A stretch of 64,000 nt of DNA from Rhodothermales bacterium (GCA_017643395.1 JAEPNP010000005.1:124001-188000); one strand, 5' to 3'; counted from the first letter of the stretch, positions 34,355-43,166 are shown. Translations and numbers: made by a program. The notes: generated by a model from the letters alone, not told the origin.

Positions 34355-36334
34355 ATGGAGATTCAACTTGAAATCACCGGAGACTCCGGATCACGTAGAA
34401 TTACCACCGATCAGTTTCCCTACCGCATCGGCCGAGATTCGCAAAACGACCTGATTTTGGAGGGAGCCACCCATGATCTGGTGAGCGCTCACCACGCCGA
34501 ACTGCGGTCAGACGGCAAGCAGATCGTGCTTCACGACCTGCAGAGCACCAACGGCTCCTGGGTTGACGGGAAGCGCGTGCAGGGCTCAGCCGTGATTCGA
34601 TCCGGCGCCAGCGTCGAATTGGGCAAACGGGGCGGTACAACCATAACCGTGCGTATTCCGGGAGCCACGGATGCTACGCGGATTGCCGCCCAGCCGACGG
34701 TGATCGCGACTTCGGCCGCAGACGAGCTTCTGCTGGACTTTTCCTCCGGCTCACTTCGCGGTCGCCAGACGACGATTGCCGGAGACGCTGTGTTGGGTAG
34801 GGATCCTTCCTGCGACGTCGTCTTCGATCCAAATCGCGATTCCGCCGCATCCGCACGCCACGCAGAGATTCGTGTCCGGGGAGGTCAGCACTGGATCCGC
34901 GATCTCGGAAGCACCAACGGCACCTTTGTCAACGGCCGACGAGTAGAAGAGAAACAACTCCGATCCGGGGATGTGATCGAGTTCGGCCAGGGCGGACCCA
35001 CTGCGCGGGTGTCCTCCGGAGCGGCAAGCGCCGTTGCTGAAACAGTTGTTGCCAGTTCTCCGAGCGCGCGGGACGTCGGGGCCACCCGGGTCGCCGACCG
35101 CAACCCCAGCCGCCCCGACATCGGCTCCTCTCCGGGGCAGGGCACCATTCAGATGTGGATTGACCGGGCCGTCGAGCAAGCCAGGCAGAACCCGGCCACG
35201 GTCTTTTTTGAGCGGGTGGCCGATGAGGCCGCAGGTCGAAGCAAGAAGACGGCTCGCCTCTATTCGGTGAGTGTGTTCGGCGTGCTCCTGCTGGGTCTCG
35301 TGGCTGTTGCCGTCATCAACTGGAGGGGGCTGCAGGGGCTGGAAGCCCGTTTTGCGAGTCAGATCAGCGAGGTTCGGGGAGAGTTGGAACTCCAGGAGGG
35401 CATTCTCCAGAACAACGTGGACAACCTGACCGCCCGACTTGACGACGTCGCCGGAGGCATGGTGGACACGACGATGTTCCAGGAGGCACTGGAAGCCGAG
35501 CGCACGAGGTTGGCGGCTGTTCGAAGCCAGATCCGCAAGCTCAACGAGCAGGCCGCATCGGCAACACCGGAAGCCGCCGCTGCCGCAGCAGGTTTCCAGG
35601 CGGCCGCCCAAAGCGTCGAGGCGTCCCTCTTCATGCTGGCTGTGCGCCGGGGCGGTGAACTGATCCCAATGTGCACGGCCTTTGCGGTAGGATCGGATGG
35701 CACCCTCTTGACGAACGCGCATTGCGTGGAAGGCGCTTCGGGGCTACCGCTTGTCGCCGTTAAATCAGGCAGCCGACGAGGCAAGGAGTACGAGGTCTTC
35801 GCCTCCGAAATCCATCCCGCGTACAACCCCAATCGCGGCGGGGCTTTTGACCTGGCGCTGCTTCGACTGGAGACCCATGGCGACGCGTTCACGGCCATGG
35901 CTCTCGCATCCGCGGAGGAACTCGAGGGCATCGGCCCAGGCTACCAGATTGCCGTCTATGGCTTCCCGGGAGAGGTCATGAACCTGAATCGGCCCAATGC
36001 GACCTATTTGCCGGGAGCGGTGACCAGACTCTCCGCCGGCGGAACCACCATGCTGCACTCAGCCACCACCAGTCGTGGCACAAGTGGCGCACCGGTACTT
36101 AACGATCGAGGGCAACTGGTGGGTGTCAACTCCTTTGGAACCCCCTCCAGCCAGCGAGCCGAGGTTGTTGTTGCTCGGGATGAGTCGGGCGCCGTGATCA
36201 TCGGTCCGGACATGCAGCCCGTGACCACCATGCGGAGGGCACCGGTCGCCGCAGCCTTTGGGGCCGTGCACGGCCGCTATGTGCGGGAATGGCTGCAGGG
36301 CAAAATAGCTGCGGGGGCACAGCAGGCCGAATGA
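34355..36334 (+). CDS. FHA-FHA-TM-coiled coil-trypsin-like serine protease
   Basis: 659 residues. Two FHA domains (about 5-100 and 125-215) carry the phosphothreonine-binding signatures GRDSQND with SAHHAEL and STNGS, and GRDPSCD with ARHAEI and STNGTF. A single membrane helix (about 304-322) is followed by a coiled coil (about 328-400) and an S1 protease domain (about 422-640) with triad His456 (TNAHCV), Asp499 (FDLALL) and Ser577 (GTSGAP). By the positive-inside rule the FHA domains are cytoplasmic and the protease periplasmic. It would thus sense phosphorylated partners inside and cleave outside. First gene of the four-gene signalling operon. Confidence 0.92.
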   Translation: MEIQLEITGDSGSRRITTDQFPYRIGRDSQNDLILEGATHDLVSAHHAELRSDGKQIVLHDLQSTNGSWVDGKRVQGSAVIRSGASVELGKRGGTTITVRIPGATDATRIAAQPTVIATSAADELLLDFSSGSLRGRQTTIAGDAVLGRDPSCDVVFDPNRDSAASARHAEIRVRGGQHWIRDLGSTNGTFVNGRRVEEKQLRSGDVIEFGQGGPTARVSSGAASAVAETVVASSPSARDVGATRVADRNPSRPDIGSSPGQGTIQMWIDRAVEQARQNPATVFFERVADEAAGRSKKTARLYSVSVFGVLLLGLVAVAVINWRGLQGLEARFASQISEVRGELELQEGILQNNVDNLTARLDDVAGGMVDTTMFQEALEAERTRLAAVRSQIRKLNEQAASATPEAAAAAAGFQAAAQSVEASLFMLAVRRGGELIPMCTAFAVGSDGTLLTNAHCVEGASGLPLVAVKSGSRRGKEYEVFASEIHPAYNPNRGGAFDLALLRLETHGDAFTAMALASAEELEGIGPGYQIAVYGFPGEVMNLNRPNATYLPGAVTRLSAGGTTMLHSATTSRGTSGAPVLNDRGQLVGVNSFGTPSSQRAEVVVARDESGAVIIGPDMQPVTTMRRAPVAAAFGAVHGRYVREWLQGKIAAGAQQAE

Positions 36335-37038
36335 TCCGCTCCTCTTCAATTTCCTACGTCTGCGCGGCCCTCCTGGCGACTGCAGTGCTGGTCGCCGGCT
36401 GCGCCGGGCCCAAGAATTCCACCTCGGAGCAGAACAAGAACGACGACGCCTCCGAAGTGCCGTACGCGGTGCTCGCCTCCCACTACGCCGCAGGCCAGAA
36501 TTTCGTGCGCTCAGCCAACTGTGACGCGGCCAGGCTCGAATTGCAGTGGGTCATGGAACGGGACGTCAACCTCCACTTCCTCAACGCGCTCCGGTTGTAT
36601 GACCTGTGCTCCACCAGTCCCGAGTCACGGAGAGAGGTGGAGCGTGCGTTCTCGGTCGTCGGTGCGCGCATGGACTCCCTGAAGGGAGACACGGTGGGCA
36701 TGGAGGCCGTGGTCCGCAGCTGGCGGGCCGACTTCGAGTATTCGGCCCGGACCGGCCAGCGCATTCAGGCTGAACTTGACCGCATCCCCCGGCTGAAGGG
36801 AGAGTTGCCTTCCCCTCGCCGGGTGGCGTCCGAAAGCGAATACTACCGGGGCCGTGTTCTCGTCACCGCGCTGATCGATGCCACGGGTCTGCCGCTGCAC
36901 GCCTTCATTTCGGAGACTTCCCTGCGGCACTCGTACGACAAGGCCGCTGTGGAGGTGATGCAGAAGATTGAATTCGAGCCGGCAGTGGCTGGCGGTACCC
37001 CCGTGCGTGAGTTCGTCACCATGCCTGTAGAGTTTTAA
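36331..37038 (+). CDS. TonB C-terminal-domain lipoprotein
   Basis: 235 residues from an ATG overlapping the protease stop (ATGA). Lipobox VAGC gives lipid-anchored Cys24. The last ~70 residues (GRVLVTALIDATGLPLHAFI through FEPAVAGGTPVREFVTMPVEF) match the TonB_C fold. Unlike true TonB there is no inner-membrane N-terminal helix of ExbB/D type and no Pro-rich spacer, so energy transduction is unlikely. Probably a periplasmic adaptor, possibly a substrate or regulator of the protease. Confidence 0.8.
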   Translation: MIRSSSISYVCAALLATAVLVAGCAGPKNSTSEQNKNDDASEVPYAVLASHYAAGQNFVRSANCDAARLELQWVMERDVNLHFLNALRLYDLCSTSPESRREVERAFSVVGARMDSLKGDTVGMEAVVRSWRADFEYSARTGQRIQAELDRIPRLKGELPSPRRVASESEYYRGRVLVTALIDATGLPLHAFISETSLRHSYDKAAVEVMQKIEFEPAVAGGTPVREFVTMPVEF

Positions 37039-37044
37039 GCCGCC

Positions 37045-38379
37045 TTGCTGGAACTGGTTGTCTACACCCATGTGGGGCTTGTCCGCTCCGCCAACGAAGA
37101 CGACTTCCTCCTGCTGTCCGGGCACACCTCCCTTACGCGTCGGCAGGGAGACGCGCTGACGTGGAACGTGCCGGTCGATGGCAGTGTGCAGGGCGTGTTC
37201 GACGGGATGGGAGGCATGGAGGCGGGCGACGTCGCGAGCGGGATTGCCGCCGGTGCCCTGGCCGATTATCTCCGTAGTTCCCGTCCGGATTTTGACTCGC
37301 CCGTGGCGTTCTGGAATCGCGCCATTGGACATGCTAACGCGTCCATCGTGCGAGAGGCCGACCGACGCGGCAAGGCTGGTCAGATGGGATGCACGGCAAC
37401 CGTACTTGCCACCTCGCCGGCCAGGATGGTGGTCGCACACGTTGGGGACAGCCGCGCCTATCTGTATCGAGACGGACGGCTCGTGCGAATCAGCGAGGAC
37501 CAGAGCCTGGTCCAGGAACTGGTCAACTCCGGTGAACTGACCGAAGAAGAAGCAGAGCGCCACCCCCAGCGCAGCGTCATCCTGCAGGCTCTCGGTGTGC
37601 AACCAACCATCACGCCGCAGATCTGTAGCTGGGCGCCAGCTACGGGAGACCTGTTGCTGATATGCAGTGACGGACTATCAAGCCTGGTTGGGGATGCGGT
37701 GCTACAGAGTATCCTCGCCGGCTCTCAGGACCTGGCCGGGACCGGGCAGCGCCTGATCGATGAGGCGATCCGGCGTGGTGGGACTGACAACGTGACGATC
37801 GTGCTGGCCCGGGTGCCAACGGTCCCTGCAGCCGAGCCCACCGGCGCCATTCAAACGCTACAAGCCTTTCGCACGGAGAAGAACACGCGGAAGCGGTCCG
37901 GCGCGCGGGCCCTGACGGTATTCACTGCCGTCGCCGCACTTGTCCTCGTGGCCGTGATTGCCCTGCTTCCCCGGTACCCGGAGGCGACGGAACCCATCGG
38001 GCCCACCGCCAGAGACCTGGCCTGGAGAGACCTCCAGGACCGGGCGGTGAACCTGGCGACTGAAGGTGAGGAGGTACTTCTCACGGCGGCCATGGTACCC
38101 GACTCGGCGCTGCGCTCCGCAAGGCCCTGGATCACTCACCTGGACTCGTTTCAGGCCTCTGCGGTCACGGATTCACTGGTGGACGGGCAACGCCACCTCC
38201 TGTCGGGTGAGCGCGCGCTTGCCGCGCACCGGGTGGCGGTGGACTCCGCCCTCAGCGTCCTGTATGCCCCGCCCGATGCGGACTCGCTCACCGTGGCAGA
38301 CACCACAGGGATCACCCTGTCGCCGACTGACGCTCCCGTGAATCCGGTACCAGACTCGTTGGAGGCCTCCCTGCAGTGA
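37045..38379 (+). CDS. PP2C-type protein phosphatase with membrane anchor and periplasmic tail
   Basis: 444 residues starting from a TTG (MLELVVYTHVGLVRSANEDD). Metal-binding motifs are VFDGMGGMEAGD (Asp53), VAHVGDSRAYLY, LICSDGLSS (Asp209) and GGTDNVTIV (Asp248), so the catalytic domain (about 1-260) looks active. A transmembrane helix lies at about 288-309 and a roughly 130-residue periplasmic tail follows. It would dephosphorylate Ser/Thr proteins, including products of the kinase gene with which it overlaps by four bases. Confidence 0.9.
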   Translation: MLELVVYTHVGLVRSANEDDFLLLSGHTSLTRRQGDALTWNVPVDGSVQGVFDGMGGMEAGDVASGIAAGALADYLRSSRPDFDSPVAFWNRAIGHANASIVREADRRGKAGQMGCTATVLATSPARMVVAHVGDSRAYLYRDGRLVRISEDQSLVQELVNSGELTEEEAERHPQRSVILQALGVQPTITPQICSWAPATGDLLLICSDGLSSLVGDAVLQSILAGSQDLAGTGQRLIDEAIRRGGTDNVTIVLARVPTVPAAEPTGAIQTLQAFRTEKNTRKRSGARALTVFTAVAALVLVAVIALLPRYPEATEPIGPTARDLAWRDLQDRAVNLATEGEEVLLTAAMVPDSALRSARPWITHLDSFQASAVTDSLVDGQRHLLSGERALAAHRVAVDSALSVLYAPPDADSLTVADTTGITLSPTDAPVNPVPDSLEASLQ

Positions 38380-40373
38380 AGCCCGGTGATCTGGTCAAAG
38401 GGAAGTACGAGCTGCTTGAGCTCGTCGGGAAAGGCGGCATGGGCCTTGTCTTCAGGGTCCGGTGCCTTGAGGGAGCGGATACACTGCCAGAAGGTCTCGC
38501 GCCTGGCGACGAATGTGCGCTCAAGGTGGTGCATCAACACTTGTTGGTGGAGGACGACTTTGTAAAGCGGTTCGCCCGCGAAGCGCGGAACTCGCTGAAA
38601 ATCCAGGGTCACCCCGGAATCGTCTCGGTCTACGAATACGATCAGACGGACGATGGCTCGCCGTACCTGGTGATGGAATTTGTGCGTGGTCGCACGTTGG
38701 CCGAGGTGCTGGAGGCCCATCCGAAGGGGGTCGACCTACAGACCGGGTACCGCATCGTGCGAGGCCTGGCGTTTGCCCTCGCTCACATGCACGGTGCCAA
38801 GAATGACCGGGGTGCTCCCGCCCCCGTCGTTCACCGAGACCTGAAGCCCGGCAACGTGGTGCTGACCGACGAGGGCGAAGTCAAATTGCTGGACTTCGGT
38901 ATCGCCAAGTCTGACGGCACCAAGCTGAGCCGGACCGGACTGGTGGTGGGCACACCGGCCTACATGTCTCCCGAGCAGTGGCGGGGGGAAGTCCTGGATG
39001 GGCGCTCGGATCAATACGCGCTCGGATTGCTCGCCTTCGCGCTCCTGACGGGCGAGGTCGCGTTTCAGTCCGAGACCGCGACCGGTTACATGCATCAGCA
39101 TCTCTCCGGGCCTATTCCGGATGCTCGACGCAGGCGCCGTGGCATCACGAGGAAGGCGTCCAAGGCCATCACACGAGCCCTTGCAAAAAAGCGGGACTCC
39201 CGGTATCCGTCTTGCTCCGCATTCGCGCTGGAGTTCCCTGCCGAGCGGGCTCCAAGGTCGAAACCAAGACCAGCTGTTGCGCCGGAGGCGAGCCCCAAGA
39301 GCCCCGTCCCGAAAACGGTTGTATCCGGCGGTCAGGCTGATGCCGGCTCGCCGGGACGCGTGCCTGGGTGGATATCGGTTCCTGCGGGCCTGCTTGCGGT
39401 CCTGGTCGTCACCCTGGGCATCGTCTACTACGGAAGCTGGGCTGGGGAAGCCACCGTCGAGGCGCCTCCACCCGTATCTCCGGATATCCAGTCCGCCACC
39501 CTGACGCCGCCGCCCCCTGCCATGGGCGCTCTGGCTCTTCAGGCCGACACGCCGGTCCGGGTCATCATTTCAGACTCTCTCACGGTTGGCGTCTCTCCCG
39601 GCTCCTCGGCGCGCAGCAACTTGCGTCCGGGGTCCTATCGCATCAGAATTCAGTCTACGCGACAGCGATCGGTAAGCGTGGTGCAGGTCGTGAACGTGGA
39701 AGCGGGCGTGCTGCAAACCCTGGACATTCGGCTGGCGGGCCAGGTGGAGGCGGCCCGGCAGAACGCGCGATTGGCCAGTGCCTGGAGTTCTTTTTCTGAG
39801 GGCGCCCGGGCGACGGCGCAGTCGACCACGACGTCGACTCCCGTTTCGCTGTTGCTCTGGGACAACTTCGCCGAGGATTCAGGGACCTGGGAATTCGCGG
39901 CCGGAGGCACCCTGCAAGAGGGGCGCCTGGTTCTGGAGGCCGATCGCGCCGCAGCGTACGTGCCCACAGGCATCACCCATCGGAACTTTGCGATACGTTT
40001 CACGCTGGCGCACCTCGGGGGCACGGCCAGCGGCGGCGCCGGGGTTTCGTTCGGATTCCGGCAGTGGGGTCGGGACCAGCACTTCGTGCTTCTCGATGCC
40101 TACGAGCGGCGTGCAGTGCGAATCGGCACGATTGCCGACACCTGGATATCCGCCCTCCCCTGGACGTCCAGCCCCGTCATCACCAGAGATGTCAACGTGG
40201 TGGAGCTCATCGTCTCCCGCGGCGAAGCCGAAGTCCTGGTGAATGGGCGGAGCATCGGCAGGGCCTCCCTGCCCAGCGCAACGGCGGGCTCCGTGGTTGC
40301 GCTCATGGTTGGTGGCGGACCCGCCACGTACGCGTTTGACGATGTAGTGGCTGTGGGGCTTGGCGACGGGTAG
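38376..40373 (+). CDS. Transmembrane Ser/Thr protein kinase with PEGA-like and lectin-like sensor
   Basis: 665 residues from a GTG overlapping the phosphatase stop (GTGA). The kinase domain (about 9-285) has GKGGMGLVFRV, Lys50, catalytic HRDLKPGN (Asp155), DFG (173-175) and GTPAYMSPEQW. After a linker comes a membrane helix (about 331-353), then a PEGA-like repeat (about 412-454, LRPGSYRIRIQ) and a beta-sandwich (about 495-660) of the LamG/DUF1080 type (DNFAEDSGTWEF, GVSFGFRQWGRDQHFVLLD). The extracytoplasmic part could bind a glycan or peptidoglycan-related ligand. With the phosphatase and FHA-protease it forms a complete write-erase-read set. Confidence 0.92.
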   Translation: MKPGDLVKGKYELLELVGKGGMGLVFRVRCLEGADTLPEGLAPGDECALKVVHQHLLVEDDFVKRFAREARNSLKIQGHPGIVSVYEYDQTDDGSPYLVMEFVRGRTLAEVLEAHPKGVDLQTGYRIVRGLAFALAHMHGAKNDRGAPAPVVHRDLKPGNVVLTDEGEVKLLDFGIAKSDGTKLSRTGLVVGTPAYMSPEQWRGEVLDGRSDQYALGLLAFALLTGEVAFQSETATGYMHQHLSGPIPDARRRRRGITRKASKAITRALAKKRDSRYPSCSAFALEFPAERAPRSKPRPAVAPEASPKSPVPKTVVSGGQADAGSPGRVPGWISVPAGLLAVLVVTLGIVYYGSWAGEATVEAPPPVSPDIQSATLTPPPPAMGALALQADTPVRVIISDSLTVGVSPGSSARSNLRPGSYRIRIQSTRQRSVSVVQVVNVEAGVLQTLDIRLAGQVEAARQNARLASAWSSFSEGARATAQSTTTSTPVSLLLWDNFAEDSGTWEFAAGGTLQEGRLVLEADRAAAYVPTGITHRNFAIRFTLAHLGGTASGGAGVSFGFRQWGRDQHFVLLDAYERRAVRIGTIADTWISALPWTSSPVITRDVNVVELIVSRGEAEVLVNGRSIGRASLPSATAGSVVALMVGGGPATYAFDDVVAVGLGDG

Positions 40374-40619
40374 GGTCGGTGGGGCGCTTGGGGGGCGGTT
40401 CTGTGCACGGGTCGGCTTCGCACGCTGCTTTTCGTCGCCCCTGACGACTCTACCATGCGCACCATAGACGGCCCGGCTCGCGGCGCGGCGCACGTGCAAT
40501 TTGAGACCGATTAGGCCGCAATCTATCGCATTCGTGACGCCATTCGAGGACGAGGGGGTCGACTACACCATGGTGCGCGAGAATCGTGAGCATATCGTGC
40601 CGCGGATTGTGGGGAGTCG

Positions 40620-41222
40620 ATGGAGTCTGAGGCGGTCGCGGAGTCCGGCGAAGAATATGACCCTGCGTCGTTCGACCCCTAGACGTTTGACGACTACGCC
40701 GGGCGGTACGCGCTGGATGGCGCCCCGCCCTTTGTGCTGACGCTCACGCGCGATGGCGACCAGTTCCTTGCCCAGGCCACCGGCCAGCAGCAGTTTGAGA
40801 TCTTTGCCACGTCAGACTCGACGTTCAAGCTGACCGTGGTGGAGGCGTCAATGACCTTTCATCGGGACGCGGACGGGTCCGTGAATCGGGTGACGCTGCA
40901 CCAGAGCGATCAGCCGGCTACGCGCATCGTCGAGGAGGGCGATGGGCCCTGGGAGCCTTCGGAGGCGGAGCTTCTCGCGTACGAGGGGCGGTACTTCTCG
41001 GCGGAGATTGAGGCGTTCTGTGCCGTCACCGTGGAGGACGGGGCGCTTATGATGAAGCACCGGCGGAGCGGGCCGTTCAAGCTGACGGCCGGGGAGCGGG
41101 ATGCGTTTTCCACCGGGACGCTGTTGGGGCAGGTTGAGTTTGTTCGGGATCGTGGGGGGAGTGTTGTGGCGTTTTATGCTGGTAATGGAAGGACTCGGGA
41201 TGTGCGGTTTGAGCGGCGTTAG
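40620..41222 (+). pseudogene. Remnant of a serine hydrolase: C-terminal DUF3471-type domains with in-frame stop
   Basis: From an ATG at 40620 the frame reads MESEAVAESGEEYDPASFDP, is stopped by TAG at 40680-40682, and continues at once as TFDDYAGRYALDGAPPFVLT. The open part is two lipocalin-like repeats (YAGRYAL... and YEGRYFSAEI...) found at the C-terminus of beta-lactamase-fold serine hydrolases. The catalytic domain that should precede them is missing. Translation from a GTG at 40734 would give a 162-residue fragment. Decay is the simplest reading; stop-codon readthrough is unlikely because the N-terminal domain is gone. About 246 bases upstream, back to the kinase, hold no gene. Confidence 0.75.
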
Positions 41223-42544
41223 GCGCGGTAGACGCCTTTTCGGGATTCGATAGCGGCGCGGGTATCCACCACACACCCAACCGTCTCTACCAACCGCTCA
41301 TGCTCCACATCCGAGTGCTTGGTTAGCACAACAGCCATATCAAAGCCCCGAAGCGTCTCGTCATCCCAACTCACCGACTCCTCCCCTTCCCACTCCGGAT
41401 GCTCGCGCGTCCGGGGAATGACGGGAATAAGCGGGTCGTAATACGACACCTCAGCCCCGTACGCCCGCAGCTTCTCCATCACAACCAGCGTCGGCGTCTC
41501 GCGCATGTCGTCCACGTTGGGCTTGTAGGCCAACCCCACGCACAGAACCCGAGCGCCGCGGAGCGCTTTGCCCTGGTCATTGAGCGCCTCCATGCACCGA
41601 CGGACCACGTAGTCCGGCATTGCCGTGTTGATCTCTCCTGCCAGCTCAATGAACCGGGTATTCAGACCGAACTCCCGCGCCTTCCAGGTGAGGTAGAACG
41701 GGTCGATTGGAATGCAGTGTCCTCCAAGTCCCGGGCCAGGATAGAACGGCATGAAGCCAAACGGCTTGGTCTTGGCAGCTTCGATCACCTCGTAGATGTC
41801 GATGCCCATCGAATGGAAAACCACCTTCAGTTCATTGACCAGCGCGATGTTGACGCTGCGGAAGATGTTCTCGACCAACTTGACGGCCTCGGCCGTGGGC
41901 GTGTCCGAGACGGGCACAACTTGGGAGATGACCTTGCTGTAGAGCAGGACGGCCAGGTCAAGCGCTTCCTTTCCTTCGGCACCAACCACCTTCGGGATGG
42001 TGGCCGTCTCAAAATTGGGGTTGCCCGGGTCCTCGCGCTCCGGGCTGTAGGCCACGAAGAAGTCTTCGCCGGACTTCAGGCCGCTGAGGCGTTCGCATTC
42101 TCGGACAATGATCTCACGCGTAGTGCCGGGATAGGTGGTGGACTCCAGGATGACCATTTGCCCCTTGCGCAGGTGCGGGCCGATCGTAGCTACGGTGCCC
42201 TCCACGTAAGACATGTCCGGCTCGCGGTGTTCATCGAGCGGGGTCGGCACGCAGAGGAGAAGGACGTCAGCCTCCGGGATACGGGAGAAATCCGTAGTGG
42301 CGTCAAAGCGATCGGAGCGGGCGAGGCTGGCGATGCGGTCTTCCGTGAAATGACGAATATAGGTCTTTCCAGCCTTTAGAAGTCGGGGCTTCTCTGCATC
42401 CACGTCGAATCCGAGCACAGGGAAGCCACGCTCATGAAACGTCCAAATCAGCGGCAAGCCGACGTATCCAAGTCCTACGACTCCGATTCGGGCGCTTTTT
42501 TGAGATAGTCCTGAATCGAGACCGTCTACTGCAGAATTACTCAC
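41219..42544 (-). CDS. UDP-GlcNAc/UDP-sugar C6-dehydrogenase, WbpA/WecC family
   Basis: 441 residues from a GTG at 42544; the NAD motif GVVGLGYVGLPL is near residue 21 at this start, while a 60-residue longer version would overlap the next gene. Other landmarks: LCVPTPLDEH, ESTTYPGTT, YSPEREDPGN, the catalytic Cys in GPGLGGHCIPIDPFY and the C-terminal GLAYKPNVDDMRETPT. These fit the WbpA/UDP-N-acetylglucosamine dehydrogenase group, making a UDP-uronic acid for surface polysaccharide. Converges with the hydrolase remnant. Confidence 0.92.
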   Translation of the reverse strand: MSNSAVDGLDSGLSQKSARIGVVGLGYVGLPLIWTFHERGFPVLGFDVDAEKPRLLKAGKTYIRHFTEDRIASLARSDRFDATTDFSRIPEADVLLLCVPTPLDEHREPDMSYVEGTVATIGPHLRKGQMVILESTTYPGTTREIIVRECERLSGLKSGEDFFVAYSPEREDPGNPNFETATIPKVVGAEGKEALDLAVLLYSKVISQVVPVSDTPTAEAVKLVENIFRSVNIALVNELKVVFHSMGIDIYEVIEAAKTKPFGFMPFYPGPGLGGHCIPIDPFYLTWKAREFGLNTRFIELAGEINTAMPDYVVRRCMEALNDQGKALRGARVLCVGLAYKPNVDDMRETPTLVVMEKLRAYGAEVSYYDPLIPVIPRTREHPEWEGEESVSWDDETLRGFDMAVVLTKHSDVEHERLVETVGCVVDTRAAIESRKGVYRA

Positions 42545-42560
42545 GATAGAGGAACAGCTA

Positions 42561-42587
42561 TTGATCAACACTCGGCCCGAATATACT
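42561..42587 (+). promoter_or_regulatory. Possible sigma70-like promoter between divergent genes
   Basis: TTGATC (42561-42566) and TATACT (42582-42587) are separated by 15 bases, slightly short of the 17-base ideal. If real it drives the outer-membrane protein and SLBB exporter and means translation begins downstream, for example at TTG 42606. Confidence 0.3.
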
Positions 42588-43148
42588 GGCCTCCTTGGCC
42601 TTGCCTTGTCGCGCTTTCTGTGGAGAAGTCTCCCCACTCGCTTATCTTCCGGCCCCACTTTCTCGATCCCTGCCATCTTCCCGAGAATCCTGATTTTGAC
42701 GGGTCTGCTGTGCGTGTGCGTCATCGACGCGCGTGCTCAGATGCGCGTCGACGGTTCGCTGTTTGCGCAGCGGTTTGAATCGCGGCCAGTGTATGGCCCG
42801 GGAGCTGGCTTCCACTTCTCGTTTTTCAACTACGCTCTCGAACTTGTCGCATCCGGCGGGTACTACCACACCCCGGCCGATGAGACAGAGTCGTGGAATG
42901 TGCGCGTAGACTGGCGGGTCAATCTGCCGACTGGTATTTCGCCCATCAGACCGTACGTCGGGGGCGGCGTTGACCGCACTATTGATGACGGGATCAGGAC
43001 CACATCGGGAGTAGCCGTGGCGGGCTTCTATCTCCGACTTGGAGACCGTATCCATCCCTTCGGCGAAGCCTGGTACCGGGCAGCCCCTCAATTGGAAGAC
43101 TTTCGATTCCGGGCCGGCCTTCGCTTTCAGTTTCTACCACCTTATTGA
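42561..43148 (+). CDS. Small outer-membrane beta-barrel-like protein
   Basis: Up to 195 residues; the start is uncertain because the frame has no ATG or GTG near the signal. TTG at 42561 gives an unusually long positive N-region, and TTG at 42606 is more plausible. The hydrophobic segment ILILTGLLCVCVIDARAQ is a signal peptide. Beyond it, alternating strands (FHFSFFNYALELVASGGYY, VRVDWRVNLPTGISPIRPYV) and a C-terminal FRFRAGLRFQFLPPY ending in aromatic Tyr indicate an eight-strand-type barrel. Precedes the SLBB exporter by 18 bases, so likely part of polysaccharide export or anchoring. Confidence 0.7.
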   Translation: MINTRPEYTGLLGLALSRFLWRSLPTRLSSGPTFSIPAIFPRILILTGLLCVCVIDARAQMRVDGSLFAQRFESRPVYGPGAGFHFSFFNYALELVASGGYYHTPADETESWNVRVDWRVNLPTGISPIRPYVGGGVDRTIDDGIRTTSGVAVAGFYLRLGDRIHPFGEAWYRAAPQLEDFRFRAGLRFQFLPPY

Positions 43149-43166
43149 TTCGTGATACCTGACTTC

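Noticed and set aside
34751-35722. 323-codon frame on the minus strand
   Set aside because: Antisense to the FHA-protease gene with its full set of FHA and protease motifs on the plus strand.
22523-40373. Type VI secretion regulatory (threonine phosphorylation) locus
   Set aside because: Kinase, phosphatase and FHA proteins recall it, but no tss/vipA/clpV-type genes are present in the window.
40620-40740. TAG as a recoded or read-through stop
   Set aside because: The catalytic domain normally upstream is missing, so gene decay is simpler than recoding.
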